Below are positions 49,582 to 60,784 of a stretch of 64,000 bases of DNA, piece by piece (position 1 is the stretch's first letter; every line of letters begins with the position of its first letter). Under the pieces are notes generated by a model that saw only the letters and a program-made list of their open reading frames with translations, was not told the DNA's origin and made no database searches. A program made the translations under genes and the position numbers. This stretch comes from Ophiura sarsii (taxonomy: Eukaryota; Echinodermata; Ophiuroidea; Amphilepidida; Ophiuridae), in contig CM069442.1 in NCBI GenBank assembly GCA_035610835.1, positions 65,870,654 through 65,934,653 on the forward strand. Direction: 5' to 3'.

Positions 49582-50223
49582 GATCTGACATTGAACTTGT
49601 CAAAACAAACATTCAGGTCTGTACAAGAAAACGCCGTTCAAAACTACGAACATTGGTGTGGGAAATGTTATCTACTGAACTCTATAATTGTCAACATGTA
49701 TGAAAGCCTTACAACTCAAAGCATAATTAGTTATCATAATTATGTACATGTACAATTATATATGTTTAAGTTAAGACATCTTATTTGATTCAGTTGGGTC
49801 CGTTATACACATTACAGTAGAAATGGTATGTTGTTCGCAATGGTAATCACTAATAAGCATAATTGGTAATCACTTATTAGCATAATTTGCATAATAATAT
49901 ATAGTTTTTAAAGTGCAAACTACACAACCTGAAATTATGTTGCTACCTATATTCAAAAACAAGCTTATAATTTACACACACAATAGAGATGCCTCATTTC
50001 TATCATATCCGATACTAAAACATGATGTTGCAATAATTTAAAAGATGCATATGTTTAACCAAGTAACCCCAGCTGTTAATTTGCATATTACACTATTATT
50101 ATGTAAGTTATTGATCTAAACCTACATCTCTTACACTGTAACTATACTCTGATCATTGACGTATACTAATTTTATATTGAGGCAGTTTGAATCACACTAA
50201 TTGGATACACTTGTACACAGTTA
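49582..50223. other. 3' untranslated region of the transposon
   Basis: AT-rich sequence between the transposase stop and the right terminal repeat. A short degenerate duplication (GGTAATCACT..TAGCATAATT) lies at about 49,840-49,890. No polyadenylation site could be singled out. Confidence 0.5.
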
Positions 50224-50578
50224 TAATGAAAAAATCATATTTTTTGGCAACTAATTTGCATAATATGCATAATTTACATGTTTGTAGGTTACATTTATTA
50301 TTCAAAACATATCTATTGTGTACTATGACCACTAAAACCTAGATATAGACACTTAAACTACTTTGATTGGATACTTAAGTGCAAAGTTAGAGCACAAAAT
50401 GTATTTTTTCTTAATTGCGCAAGCTAATTTGCATATTATGCAAATTAGGCATATTTCCCATGCCCGGATCTTTCGGGACTTTTAGTATGGTGATATGTAG
50501 ACCTCATAGAAATGCATTGTGGTAGAAAACATTCTGTTGCAATTTGTGGTGGGTCAAGACACTAATTTGACTGGACTA
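50224..50578. repeat. Right terminal inverted repeat of the Academ-like transposon
   Basis: Inverse of the left repeat. It carries the matching octamer palindrome TAATTTGCAT-ATTATGCAAATTA at 50,425-50,447 and ends in GACTGGACTA followed by AAT. Confidence 0.8.
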
Positions 50579-50939
50579 AATGTATGAGCAGATGGGCCTC
50601 CAAAACACTTGGCATTTAATTGGCAATGAAATAGGCATCAACAAATGGCTTGTTTGATGGTGAGAGGAAGTGGCATGGGTAGTGTTACCAACTTTGAACC
50701 ATGAGCTGGTGGACCATGTCATAGAATTCTTGCATCAGGAAAGGTTAAGAACATTCCATAGTATGAACTAAATATCAAACGATACTTTCAAATCTCATCC
50801 CGAAGGGTTCAACGAAGAGACTATATAATCACTATGTATCAATACATACAATCACGTAAGAAATTACTTAAAATCCTATGTTTTCATCTGAAATTGATGT
50901 CTTCACCACACTTGGAATCCCCATTTTCCATAACCTACT

Positions 50940-51221
50940 TAGGGACGGACGCACCATTAGATTTTCAGGGGGTGAATTTTTTTTTTGGCTGGCGTAAGGG
51001 GTGGATTTTTGTTGTTGCGCCGCCGAAGGCAGCAATTTTTAAAAAATGTATTCATTCATATTGATTTGGGTGGAGTAGAGGTTGGTTTTTTTTACTCATA
51101 GGGGGGGGGGGGGGGGGGGGGGGGGGGGAGATTTTTGTTGTTGGCCTGCATAGAGGGAGAATATTTTTTTTCTTCAAAAACTCCCTACCGCCCCCCTGAA
51201 AATCTAATGGTGCGTCCCTTA
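50940..51221. mobile_element. MITE with an internal 28-base G tract, ~282 bp
   Basis: The left end AGGGACGGACGCACCATTAG followed by ATTTTCAGGGGG matches the inverse of the right end, which reads AAGGGACGCACCATTAGATT followed by TTCAGGGGGG. The left end carries a 4-base repeat (GGAC) absent from the right. The interior is T/G-rich and contains G28 at 51,101-51,128. No coding capacity. It inserted about 360 bp outside the Academ-like transposon. Confidence 0.75.
51101..51128. repeat. Poly-G tract, 28 bases
   Basis: The longest homopolymer in the window, near the centre of the MITE at 50,940-51,221. It could form G-quadruplex structure. The length is likely to vary and to be error-prone. Confidence 0.9.
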
Positions 51222-52576
51222 TTAGAGAACTTACCTAGTTTACCACTGCCACCACAACCCTGTTTATATTAAGCCCAAGTTCAATCCATGTATTGCGTAT
51301 TTCCTATATTTCCTGGACGGTCTTCCTGTGCAAAATCCCATGAGATGATGAGAGAAAGGAAATATTGCTTTCCTGTTTATCATGATTAGTGGAAACATAA
51401 GGAGAAGATCTGACGTAATTGTGTTATTTCAAAGCAAGTTTATCACAAACTTAATTTACAATTTGAAATTTCCACCATCTTTCTATTTAAGGTAATTATT
51501 GGGGTAATTTCATGTAGCGATGGAGCCCTGAGCAAGATCTAGATGCTTAGTGGATTCAAGTTGTTTTGGAAAAACGATTGGGGGCGGGCGGTAGAATGGA
51601 CCATTTTTTCTAAAAATTCAATCTGCCAGGCTACTGTAAGGAAATTGACCGACATATTTCATGTATCCTGAATTGTTTTCCTGTGTTCAATCATCAGATT
51701 TATAGAACAAAATAACACAACATGCTCTTCTAATAGATGCCATCAAAATGATATTCTTGTTAAGGCATTTGGTACCATACCAAGAGAGGGCAGTGCCAAG
51801 AGTTAGGTGAGGGAGGATGTGTGGAAGCGGTGTGTGTTGGCATGTGATTGGACATTTATAGTCGGCTGCCAAGAACTTCAGCACTTATTTCTGTTACGAC
51901 CGCATTCTAAGCGTAAACATGGAAGTGCTGTTAATATTGGTGGAGTAAAATATCGTTATTTTAAGCTGACCAACGAGCGTATCCAATTGGCCTGATTGTA
52001 TCTATAGCATCAAGAATGTTACCGCCTACACGCTCATTATTTATCACGCGCGCGTATGGTATTGCTGAACTTCTCTGCCGGCGACTATAGACAAACATGT
52101 TGTCCAAAAACTGCTTTCTATAAATTATTGCATCTGAAGTTGATAAGAGCATAGCTTTTGACTATAATATAGCTCTTTATGTATAAACTTGTTCAGATAA
52201 AATAATATTAATGACCTTTTTTACCTTTTGGGAGTATGGACTATTAAAAGGGCACCCCATAAAGCTATGATCTCTGAGGTATGTTCAAAGTCTTTTCTTT
52301 TTCCAAACCCTTACTGGTTCCCTTTGACACTATTTAAAACCATTATCTTCACATCCTAAAACCTAAATGTATGATATAGCATTTACTGTGTCCTTGAATG
52401 TTTCCCAGTCCAGGTACCTCAAATACGCCCCCGCTTTATGGTGAAACCAAGTGAAAGAGCGCTTATTCTACAGAGACCTAGCGGTTGATATCTGTAAATA
52501 TCTTCAAGGTTACTGCACATCCTGTAATGATATATAGGGAATCGAATGTAAAAATGTGATATCGATGCGAGAGCAC

Positions 52577-52766
52577 CGCAAAGACAGAAAGTATAACAAC
52601 GATATGTTACTCTCAACACCTGATTTCCTGGCCGAGTCGTGTGGTATGTCCTGCCTTTTACCTCGTGGCAACGCAAAGACAGAAAGTATAACAACGCTAT
52701 GTTACTCTCAACACCTGATTTCCTGGCTGAGTCGTGTGGTATGTCCTGCCTTTTACCTCGTGGCAG
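52577..52766. repeat. Tandem duplication of a 95-bp unit
   Basis: The unit beginning CGCAAAGACAGAAAGTATAA and ending CCTTTTACCTCGTGGCA occurs twice head to tail (52,577-52,671 and 52,672-52,766). I see two mismatches (GATATG/GCTATG and GGCCGAG/GGCTGAG). The period of 95 is not a multiple of three, so any coding frame would shift between copies. Confidence 0.9.
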
Positions 52767-55415
52767 ATTTGAAGTGTTGGATCCGTCACGGGTGCAATGT
52801 TTCTGAGATGCATGATAAAAAATCATTACCTTGTGACTGTGTAGTTATGTATCTCTTTCAATGGCAGACTTGGTTGAATCATTGTCCTTTTGACTTGGCC
52901 GCTCACCACCATTTTGTCTACAGTCGGGCCTGTGTCAGAGGCTAACAATAATCGTGTGTGTTGGTTTATCACAGTCATGAGATACAAGGCTTTAACGGAG
53001 GTGAAAGATGGATGACTGCTTCCAGAGGGTCGTATGGGATGAATTCCAATATTATGCCTTAGATGATGAGTGCACATCATCTTTGCTAAATGAGTAAGGA
53101 AGGAGGAGGGGTGAAGAAAGAGACATAGGCCATTGTTTACTACTAACCATTCATTTATGTTTCAAATTTTCCCATAGGTTAAGATATTGGACACTCTGTA
53201 GCTTATATTGATAAGAGATTTGAAGAAATGGGAACTCCCCTTAATAATATCCTTCTCCGCATGTCCAATGCAATACTGAAAACGAGAAGTACAAGAAATG
53301 AAAAGGAAGAGACAGGGAGTTTGGAGGAGCCATTCAAGTTTTTACACCCCCTCACAGTTTTGATACTGTGGAGTTAGCACAAATATGATGAAACACAAAC
53401 CTCTCAGTAGCAATCCCTCTATATTCATGTATATATGCAGTTCTTCCATAGTTGATGTTACCGCACAAATTAAAACGTTGTACCTATACCTGTTCCTTGG
53501 TATGCTCCTTTAATACATCCGATCTTTAGATGGCGTCCTATGATTAATCGAGCACAGTCTCCAGGGATTACTTAACTTTTGTCAACTGTGTATCGCTCCC
53601 GAGAGCATTGTATTATGCCCCACGTGATATTCATATCCACCAACATAAGCAACACAGGATGCAATTGTAATGCGTGCACCCCTCCCCGAATCCATGTGGA
53701 GGATGTTTGTGATCAAAATGTTTTGCATGGTCTAGATGGAAAGCACCACTGAATGATGGAATCGAGAAGTATTTGAACCTAGATATCTAGTCATCTTGGC
53801 TTATAGCAAGATCATAAATGATAAGGTTTTTGACCAATTCCAGAAGTAAAATATATAATTACATAACGTTGGCTTGAGAAGAATGCAATTTTGATCTGAG
53901 ATATAAAACGACACATTGAAATCAAGATTAATCTCATATAATTATGATAGAATGATATAATGCAGGATCACTTAAAATAAGTTAAATTATAAGTGATATT
54001 ACGGAGCTACAGGTCTGTTGCCAGTAAGAAAGAAAGAACGAAAAAAGAAACGATAGCAATTACAATATACAGCTCGCCTAAGATCTCTGACAATTTCATC
54101 TGTAAGAAGAAGTAACTTTAAAACATAGTTACACCTCTGTGTTATGCACTCATTACAGTAATTAGGACATTTTATAAATACCCTAAAGAAAGGTTGAAGT
54201 CAGGCTGATTCAGCATATTTGTAGCAAATTCGTTTATCTCAAACTCATCAAATTTTTCTACATAAGATTTGTTAAAACATCTTTATAATGTTATAAGAGA
54301 TGCCCTTGGATTGAACCATTGTGGTGTTCAGCTGCAGGTTTTCTTTCCCTCAGGGTATTATTGCGTGAGCCATCATGCTCTTCTGCTATGTTTTCCACAT
54401 TGTACCCAACAACCAGACAGTTACTACAACAAAAATGGGACACCTTGTCGATGCGTCATGTAAATAGGGGGATTTAAAATTTGTCTGTGTAATCATTTAT
54501 AATGATGTCTGACCTATATAGTTTGTGAGGATTTACCCCTATTTACCCCAAACTTATTCCATCCTTACTTAAAATGTTTTGTGACTCCCTCAAGATCTTC
54601 AATCAGCATGTACAGACCGAGTACTCCCAATGTATGCATCTGCAGCTTTCATTTGGCACACCACACATTTAGATTTAAGCTTGCAATTATGAAATTAAAC
54701 ATCTTAACCTGTCTTTATTCAGGTTTTTCACCAAGGCAGATGTGACATATTGCACGATTCCTTAATTCAGAGATAGGTTTTACAGTGATTGTTATGAGTA
54801 ATGTTGAGTGTCGAGGGGTCCCGGATATGGGCGGCGGGATGAAGTAGCTTGTACAGACGAGCCACAAGGCATCTTGGCTTATTTTATTACCTCAACAATA
54901 AAGTAACATAAATGTTTGTTTTACATTTCCTGTGAGTGTTTCGTAAAGTCATCTACTGTAATATTTGAAGCTTTTGACAAAATGTCCAAAAACTGTACAA
55001 TATGATACATCGACACATGCAAGAATTTTTGTAGGGGAGTCAGTGTATAGGAGGGGTTGGGAAAGAATTGTTCTTAGTAATTTTATCAAACAATGACGAT
55101 TTTTGCCAGTTAACAGTGTATTGCGGGCTCTCGTGTTATGTAGAGTGACAAAGTAGGGATGAGGTGGCTTAAATCCTGGTGGCACCCTTTGGGGGTTGGA
55201 TAAAGTGAAAAGGCAGGATCAATGTTGGTTAATTAGATAATTATCGGATTTTCCTTTATGAAGAATGAATAAAAGTGTTCTGAATTCACTTACAATTTGA
55301 CTGTTTTGCATCTTACCACTATGGTTAACAGGTTGGAGGCCAATCTGTGATTACCTTTCTTTTGTCATGCAATACGGGCCTCTGTTGTCATTTTAGAGTA
55401 TGTTGGCAACCTACT

Positions 55416-55427
55416 CCCCCCCCCCCC
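55416..55427. repeat. Poly-C tract, 12 bases
   Basis: C homopolymer on the + strand followed by ACCCCTC. Confidence 0.85.
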
Positions 55428-57594
55428 ACCCCTCAATTGATTTACTTTTCGTTCCAGTTTCTATCGAGGGTTTACGATCTTGTGTAGGTTTTAGAGGACA
55501 TGCCTCACCACAAACTCTAGCTACGTAGGTATTGGTCCCAGAATGCATCAGTTTATTCTTAACTCCCATTAAAGTTGATTTGATTCCGATATGTTAGCTA
55601 TACAAAATATTAGTTCCTGCAGATTCTTATTTGGTACCTCCTGTTTCCTTTTGGCGTTCTAAAATTGGATATTTTAACATAAATGTGTTCCGTTGTGAGA
55701 TTTATGATCCTAGCGCCTAAAATAGGCACACATTATAGGGATTTGAAGGAACCACTAGAAACCTATATCACAGGTTTAATAAGATGAGAATTTCCTGTCC
55801 TTCAGGCTTTGTAAAGTGTAAGCCCTGAAACATCCACTTTCTTTTCAGTACAATTCAAATTCTCAGACTATTGAAAATATTATAAATCAGTCATCATGTA
55901 ATTATCATTGGCTAATTGAGAAGGCATTCATGCTACACGTTGTCATCAACATACTTATTAATTCATAATCTTGGAAGGTATTAGTGTACCTTCTATTGGA
56001 TGGAAGTAATACAGTCATGCATTTGTCAATACCAAATTGTGACGCAATACAAGGTGAGATTATAAAATTAGGCTACATTCCAATTTTTTAGATCATGTTG
56101 TATAATGATGTTGTATAATGATGTGTCATGTTGTATTATGATGAGTGTGCAACAACTCCAAATTCTGAAGAAAAAAACCAGAAGACCCAGACAGGGTGTT
56201 GGACCAACCATTAGAAAATGTGAAATATCTTAGGTGATGGCTGAATCGGATTGTCTATCGACTTCAAAATATGAATGTGAGCCATGTCCCGGCCCAGGGA
56301 ATCGATTTAGGTCCGGTCAGATCCAAGGAAAAGCCAGAGGAAAGGGGTGCCCTGTGTTTTATCACCTTTTGATAGTTTTGGAGGATACTATGAATTGGGC
56401 AACAAGTACTTTGGGGACAGCAGAGCTTTAGTTCCGCCATCTTTTAGTTAAATCTTGACAGTAAAATAGCACAAGCTACTTGCATACAACCTTAAAATGA
56501 ACCATAAGAAAGCAGCAAATAAATTTGGGTTATTCTAACAATGAATTAAAAAATAACAACATATTTGCCAAGAATTACTCACACCAGGAAATTAGCAACT
56601 GAAATGTTAAGAAATGTTAAGAAATGTTTAAACAAAGGGCAGAACAAATTGGAACAGAAATGATTTTTGTTAATGCTGAACTCTAGACATGGCCGTTCCT
56701 GTTCCTTACTCATCAATTACTTTGCGCCAGTGAGTCAAAAGAATTGGACGAAACCCAGAAGATTTGTTGGATCGCAACAGGGGAAAATCATCGGTCTTAT
56801 CTCTTTAAGATGGTTGATTTATAGCTTTTGATTTACTTTACTAACGGCTGAAATCCCTAAACATATGTTAAAAATAGAATGAATAGACAACAATTTAGTG
56901 ACATATGTTGCGGAGACGGGAGGAACATTGCTGTCTTCCTTACATGTTTTATTATGTCAAAGGGTGTTTCTAGATTCTTATCTAAAGTACCTATCTATTT
57001 AGTGGATCTCCTATAGTTGAGTGATTTTCAATGCCCATTAGGATGTGTGCCGAATATAGGCTCACAAAGGTAGATGGATGTCTTGACATCTTGACATACA
57101 TTACAAGGAATGCTAGTATCAGTTTGATTTTTAGCATACATTTATTGTGTTATTTGACAATTAAAAAGTATATAATATGATTATAGGTCAATAAATGTGT
57201 ATGTGTAGTTTCGAGAGAAATTAGACAAATCAATGCACGCTCGCTGATGTTGATGTGTGAATAATGGCACGACCCCTAATTCATACACAACACTATACAC
57301 ATCAAAATTCACAATTTTTGCATAATGTTGATCTATGTAAAAACGAATAAAAACATGTTAACAAGTTTGCTATTACCTGCAGTGAAAATTGGCGAACCCG
57401 CAATTCCTGAACAACTAATCAAAACAAAGCATGGGTTCGCGCGCATTGAACGGCGCACACGCAGAGTGCATTAGACACTTTCAGTGCACTCCGCATATTT
57501 TTGTTACTTGCTTTCTGACTGGTTTAATACTTCTTAGAGTGTATGAATTGTCCTTTAAACTTTTTAAAGACTCTTCTTGTTGACAGCGGGACTT

Positions 57595-60500
57595 TATATT
57601 TTTATTTATTTATTTATTCATGGTATACAAATGCCAGCAAAACAGCACAGCTGATAACACTGGCTTACAAATTACATATCATACATAGTAAAAATATAGA
57701 AAATATATATATATACATACATAATATTATAAACAGTTAACATTGATTTAAAAGACGAATGACATATGGGATAGTCGAGTTGTAATATCTGTCAGTTCTT
57801 GTTTTTGGCTCCTGGTATTTTTTCTGGCTCCTGAGGGAATACTTTGTTGCGGTTTTCGCAGGGAGCAGATGTTGGTGGCGCTCCGAATTGAGGAGCTTCT
57901 GGCCGAATTTCAAAACCAGTTGTTCCCGGCGGTCGCTGAGTTTATCAATACCTAACTCGAGGAGGGCAGTGTCATAGTGTTCGTACCTACTGCCAAGCAT
58001 GAGTCTACAAGATCTTTTTTGCATCATCTCAATATGCTTACTTTGCTCACGGGTGATGGATGGATGCCACACCGGGCAGGCATACTCGAGTAGTGGTCTA
58101 ATATAGGTTTGATACACGGCCAGAATGTCCTCAACTGGAGCACCAAATCCTCTAAGGGCATACAACAAAAATAACCTTCTTGATGCTCTGCTGATCATTT
58201 CAGTCACCTGCTTGTCCCATTTTAAATTTGCCTGTATATGGACACCAAGGAGTTTTAAATTGTCGACAGAGTTAAGTGTTTCACCAGACAACATGTATGA
58301 TGGATAAAAGGAAAGATTTTTTAAAAAGGAAACATTCATTATATGGCATTTGGATGGTTTGGGCAACATATCATTGCGATCGCACCAGGCACTTAACTCA
58401 TCGAGATGATATTGGAGACGACCGTGCCTTTGATTTTTACCATTGATTGTCTCACCCAGCGTGAGATCGTCCACAAATTTCCAACGCTTGTTACAAGTAT
58501 CAGCAGCATCATTGACAACTATCGTGAATATGATTGGACCACATTTGGTACCCTGTGGTACTCCACATGTTATGGTTGTGGGATCTGATATGTGGCCGTT
58601 CAGCTTAACACACTGATTGCGGTTTGAAAGAAAGCTGCAGATAGTTGGTATTATGGACGGTCTAACGTTGGACTCAACAATCTTACGAATGGCAACGGTA
58701 TGATTTATGCGATCGAATGCTTTGGTAAAATCAATTGCACATAACGTAGAATAATTACCGGGAAGTTCGAGATCACATAAGACATCATCAAGCATATCAA
58801 CCAGATAGTGTGTGGTGGAAATCTTTTTAACATTACCATACTGGCGTGGATCCAACATTGGTTCAAAATCTTCCTTCAGCCATTTGGAGAGAAAAGATTC
58901 AAAAACCCGAGCAAGAATTGGCGTCAAGGCAATTGGACGCAGCTCGTTAGCTGTTTTTGGCTTCGTAACTTTAGGAACAGGTATTATGGCTGCAGTTTTC
59001 CATACAGTTGGAAACACCCCCTCTTTGAGGCATACATTGAAGATTTTTGTGAGAGGTATGGCAATCTCAAAAGCGAATTCCTTGATAAGCTTGATAGGGA
59101 TATCATTTGGGTGACCAGATTTTGAGGCATTGAGCTTCTTAAGTTCTTTAAAGACTTGCCCATTGGTGATTTCAGGTGGTGGCTCACAGGGTAGGTAGCA
59201 AGGAAGCTGATTTAGATCCAAAGGTGGTAACGAACTACAAATTGTGGAAAAATGGTTACATAAATTGTTGGCTTGCTCTCTTACTGTTACACCACAGCCA
59301 GGAATTTCCACTGGTTTTGCCTTGGTTTTATGGCCAGTAATTGCTTTGATATTTTTGTGCCATTTCCCTGGTTCAGCGTTTTTTAGCCCATCAACTTTGT
59401 TTTTATAAAAGTTACGTTTAGCCCTCTTTATTTCTGACGCAACATTTGATTTCAGTTCACTGTGCTTTCTCAAGTCACCTTGAATGTAGGCCTTTTGGCG
59501 TTTTTTCATAAGCAATCGGATAGCATCATTCATCCATGGTTTATCGTTTACTTTGCGAATAACAGTTTTACTGGGGAAGTGTGCTATGTATTTCTCTTTA
59601 AGCACTTTTTCAAGTGTCGCGGCCATTGCACTTCCTCCAGATAGCTCATTTATATCATCCCAACTTTCTTTGGTTATCCATTGCCCAAATGTTCTAATAC
59701 ATGAATCACGAAGTGGTCTAACAGTAAAGCTGCAAGTGGCTGCTTTGGGTAATTGGTTTACTGGATCGATTATGATAACACAGTGATCACTTTTCCCCAA
59801 AGGGGAATGCTCTTTTGGAGGATTATAAAGATCACCAACATCAGTGAGGATTTTGTCCAGAATGCTGTTTTTCCGAGTGGGAAATTCAATAATCTGCTTG
59901 AGAGTAGTCTGTATTTCAAGCATGTCAGTGTTGAGAGCATTAAAATCACCCAAAATAGCAAATGCAGCCCCACTGTCACGACCACGTATTTCATCAACTG
60001 TACATATAATATGGTCACACAAGAGGTCATGATCAGGATGCCGTTGATGTGGATAAGGATAGTAAACACAAGCAATGTACAGACATGTTCCAGCACTTGA
60101 GGGTAAGGGCATTTTCAACCAGATCAGTTCAAGATTACTAGGTATGTCAATATAGTTCACTGTTGAGCACTGCAAATGTTCCTTAACATAGATGGCGACT
60201 CCTCCACACTGCTTGTGTGTTCGATCATTGCGGATTAGTTGGTAACCGGGGACATGACATAGGCTTGAATCACTTGGTAGCTCAGCATAAAACCAGGTTT
60301 CCGTTACGGCAGCAAGGTCAACATTATTGGTGTTTAGAACCATAGAAAATTCATCAATCTTATTTTTTAAAGATTGAGCGTTGGTCAGCAATAATCTCGG
60401 GAGTTTAGCATTTGGATTTGTTGGGATTTTCTGTTTCTTTAGCGTACGCAAATTATCACGGTTCACACCTCTTTGGCCATGAGTAGTAGTCCAAGGGCGG

Positions 60501-60755
60501 TTGGTTAGTTCAACAACGGAGATGGTATTTATCCGTTTTTTACCTCGTTTCTTCCACCTTAGCCTTCTTTTTACCTTGTGGAAAGGACAGGGGCTTCGTA
60601 GCAGTCTTAGTATAGCAAGGCGTGTACATAAGGATTGAGATAGGCCACATTCAGTCTTGGACTTAATCATGATTGATACATAGTGCAAAAACAAAAAGTC
60701 TTGTGAATGCAACTTATCATGCATGTATGCATGTGTGTCTCAAAAGCACTGGTGT
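57595..60755 (-). mobile_element. CR1/L2-like LINE with intact ORF2
   Basis: A non-LTR retrotransposon on the minus strand. Its 3' end lies at about 57,595-57,620, where the transcript sense reads CCATGAATAAATAAATAAATA, a short AATA-repeat tail typical of CR1/L2-like LINEs. The 5' limit is uncertain: no ORF1 is visible above 60,724, and a G15 tract at 60,770-60,784 lies just outside. So the copy is either 5'-truncated or of a single-ORF type. No target-site duplication could be assigned. Confidence 0.8.
57737..60724 (-). CDS. LINE ORF2: AP endonuclease + reverse transcriptase (995 aa)
   Basis: The protein would nick target DNA and reverse-transcribe the element's RNA at the nick. A basic N-terminal stretch (KVKRRLRWKKRGKKR, 50-64) precedes an AP-type endonuclease. 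Its landmarks are N115 (LLLTNAQSLKNK), E142 (TETW), GGVAIYV (174-180), D260/N262 (LGDFN) and SDH (312-314). The reverse transcriptase follows: LRPIAL (595-600), the first catalytic Asp in DFTKAFDRINH (665-675), GVPQGTKCGP (721-730), the catalytic FVDD box (750-753, in place of the usual YADD/FADD) and KLLGV (824-828). The C-terminus lacks an obvious zinc knuckle. ATG 60,724 is the first Met, but translation could begin at Met19 or further upstream. No stops or frameshifts interrupt it, so the copy is young or recently active. Placement in CR1/L2 within the Jockey group is from motif memory. Confidence 0.9.
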   Translation of the reverse strand: MHDKLHSQDFLFLHYVSIMIKSKTECGLSQSLCTRLAILRLLRSPCPFHKVKRRLRWKKRGKKRINTISVVELTNRPWTTTHGQRGVNRDNLRTLKKQKIPTNPNAKLPRLLLTNAQSLKNKIDEFSMVLNTNNVDLAAVTETWFYAELPSDSSLCHVPGYQLIRNDRTHKQCGGVAIYVKEHLQCSTVNYIDIPSNLELIWLKMPLPSSAGTCLYIACVYYPYPHQRHPDHDLLCDHIICTVDEIRGRDSGAAFAILGDFNALNTDMLEIQTTLKQIIEFPTRKNSILDKILTDVGDLYNPPKEHSPLGKSDHCVIIIDPVNQLPKAATCSFTVRPLRDSCIRTFGQWITKESWDDINELSGGSAMAATLEKVLKEKYIAHFPSKTVIRKVNDKPWMNDAIRLLMKKRQKAYIQGDLRKHSELKSNVASEIKRAKRNFYKNKVDGLKNAEPGKWHKNIKAITGHKTKAKPVEIPGCGVTVREQANNLCNHFSTICSSLPPLDLNQLPCYLPCEPPPEITNGQVFKELKKLNASKSGHPNDIPIKLIKEFAFEIAIPLTKIFNVCLKEGVFPTVWKTAAIIPVPKVTKPKTANELRPIALTPILARVFESFLSKWLKEDFEPMLDPRQYGNVKKISTTHYLVDMLDDVLCDLELPGNYSTLCAIDFTKAFDRINHTVAIRKIVESNVRPSIIPTICSFLSNRNQCVKLNGHISDPTTITCGVPQGTKCGPIIFTIVVNDAADTCNKRWKFVDDLTLGETINGKNQRHGRLQYHLDELSAWCDRNDMLPKPSKCHIMNVSFLKNLSFYPSYMLSGETLNSVDNLKLLGVHIQANLKWDKQVTEMISRASRRLFLLYALRGFGAPVEDILAVYQTYIRPLLEYACPVWHPSITREQSKHIEMMQKRSCRLMLGSRYEHYDTALLELGIDKLSDRREQLVLKFGQKLLNSERHQHLLPAKTATKYSLRSQKKYQEPKTRTDRYYNSTIPYVIRLLNQC

Positions 60756-60769
60756 ATGAATTTAGTGGT

Positions 60770-60784
60770 GGGGGGGGGGGGGGG
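60770..60784. repeat. Poly-G tract, 15 bases
   Basis: G homopolymer after GTGGT, just outside the 5' side of the LINE. Confidence 0.85.

Larger units (their letters stand above)
43235..50578 (+). mobile_element. Complete-looking Academ-like DNA transposon, ~7.3 kb
   Basis: Two inverted repeats of about 350 bp (43,235-43,596 and 50,224-50,578) bracket a single long gene (45,106-49,581). The outermost bases TAGTCCAGTC match GACTGGACTA at the other end, and both are flanked by AAT (43,232-43,234 and 50,579-50,581), a candidate 3-bp target-site duplication. The encoded protein combines a candidate DDE core, an XPG/FEN1-like nuclease region and a terminal Cys-rich domain. As I recall the family description, Academ elements encode an XPG nuclease and an eight-cysteine zinc finger and make 3-4 bp duplications, so this is the best fit. 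KDZ-type transposons also carry CXC domains and remain an alternative. Confidence 0.75.
51222..57594. other. Non-coding stretch with a tandem duplication, no gene recognised
   Basis: About 6.4 kb without a supported gene. It holds the 95-bp tandem duplication at 52,577-52,766 and a 12-base C tract at 55,416-55,427. Short frames around 51,807-51,995 and 56,234-56,431 show no motif. A small hairpin (GAGTGCA...TGCACTC) lies at about 57,464-57,493 in a CpG-richer patch. Confidence 0.4.

Noticed and set aside
5800..51800. Recurring short word TGCCCTCTATTGA or close variants (near 6030, 37,160, 29,810, 51,790 in reverse)
   Set aside because: It may be remnants of a repeat family, but the matches are too short to define an element by eye.
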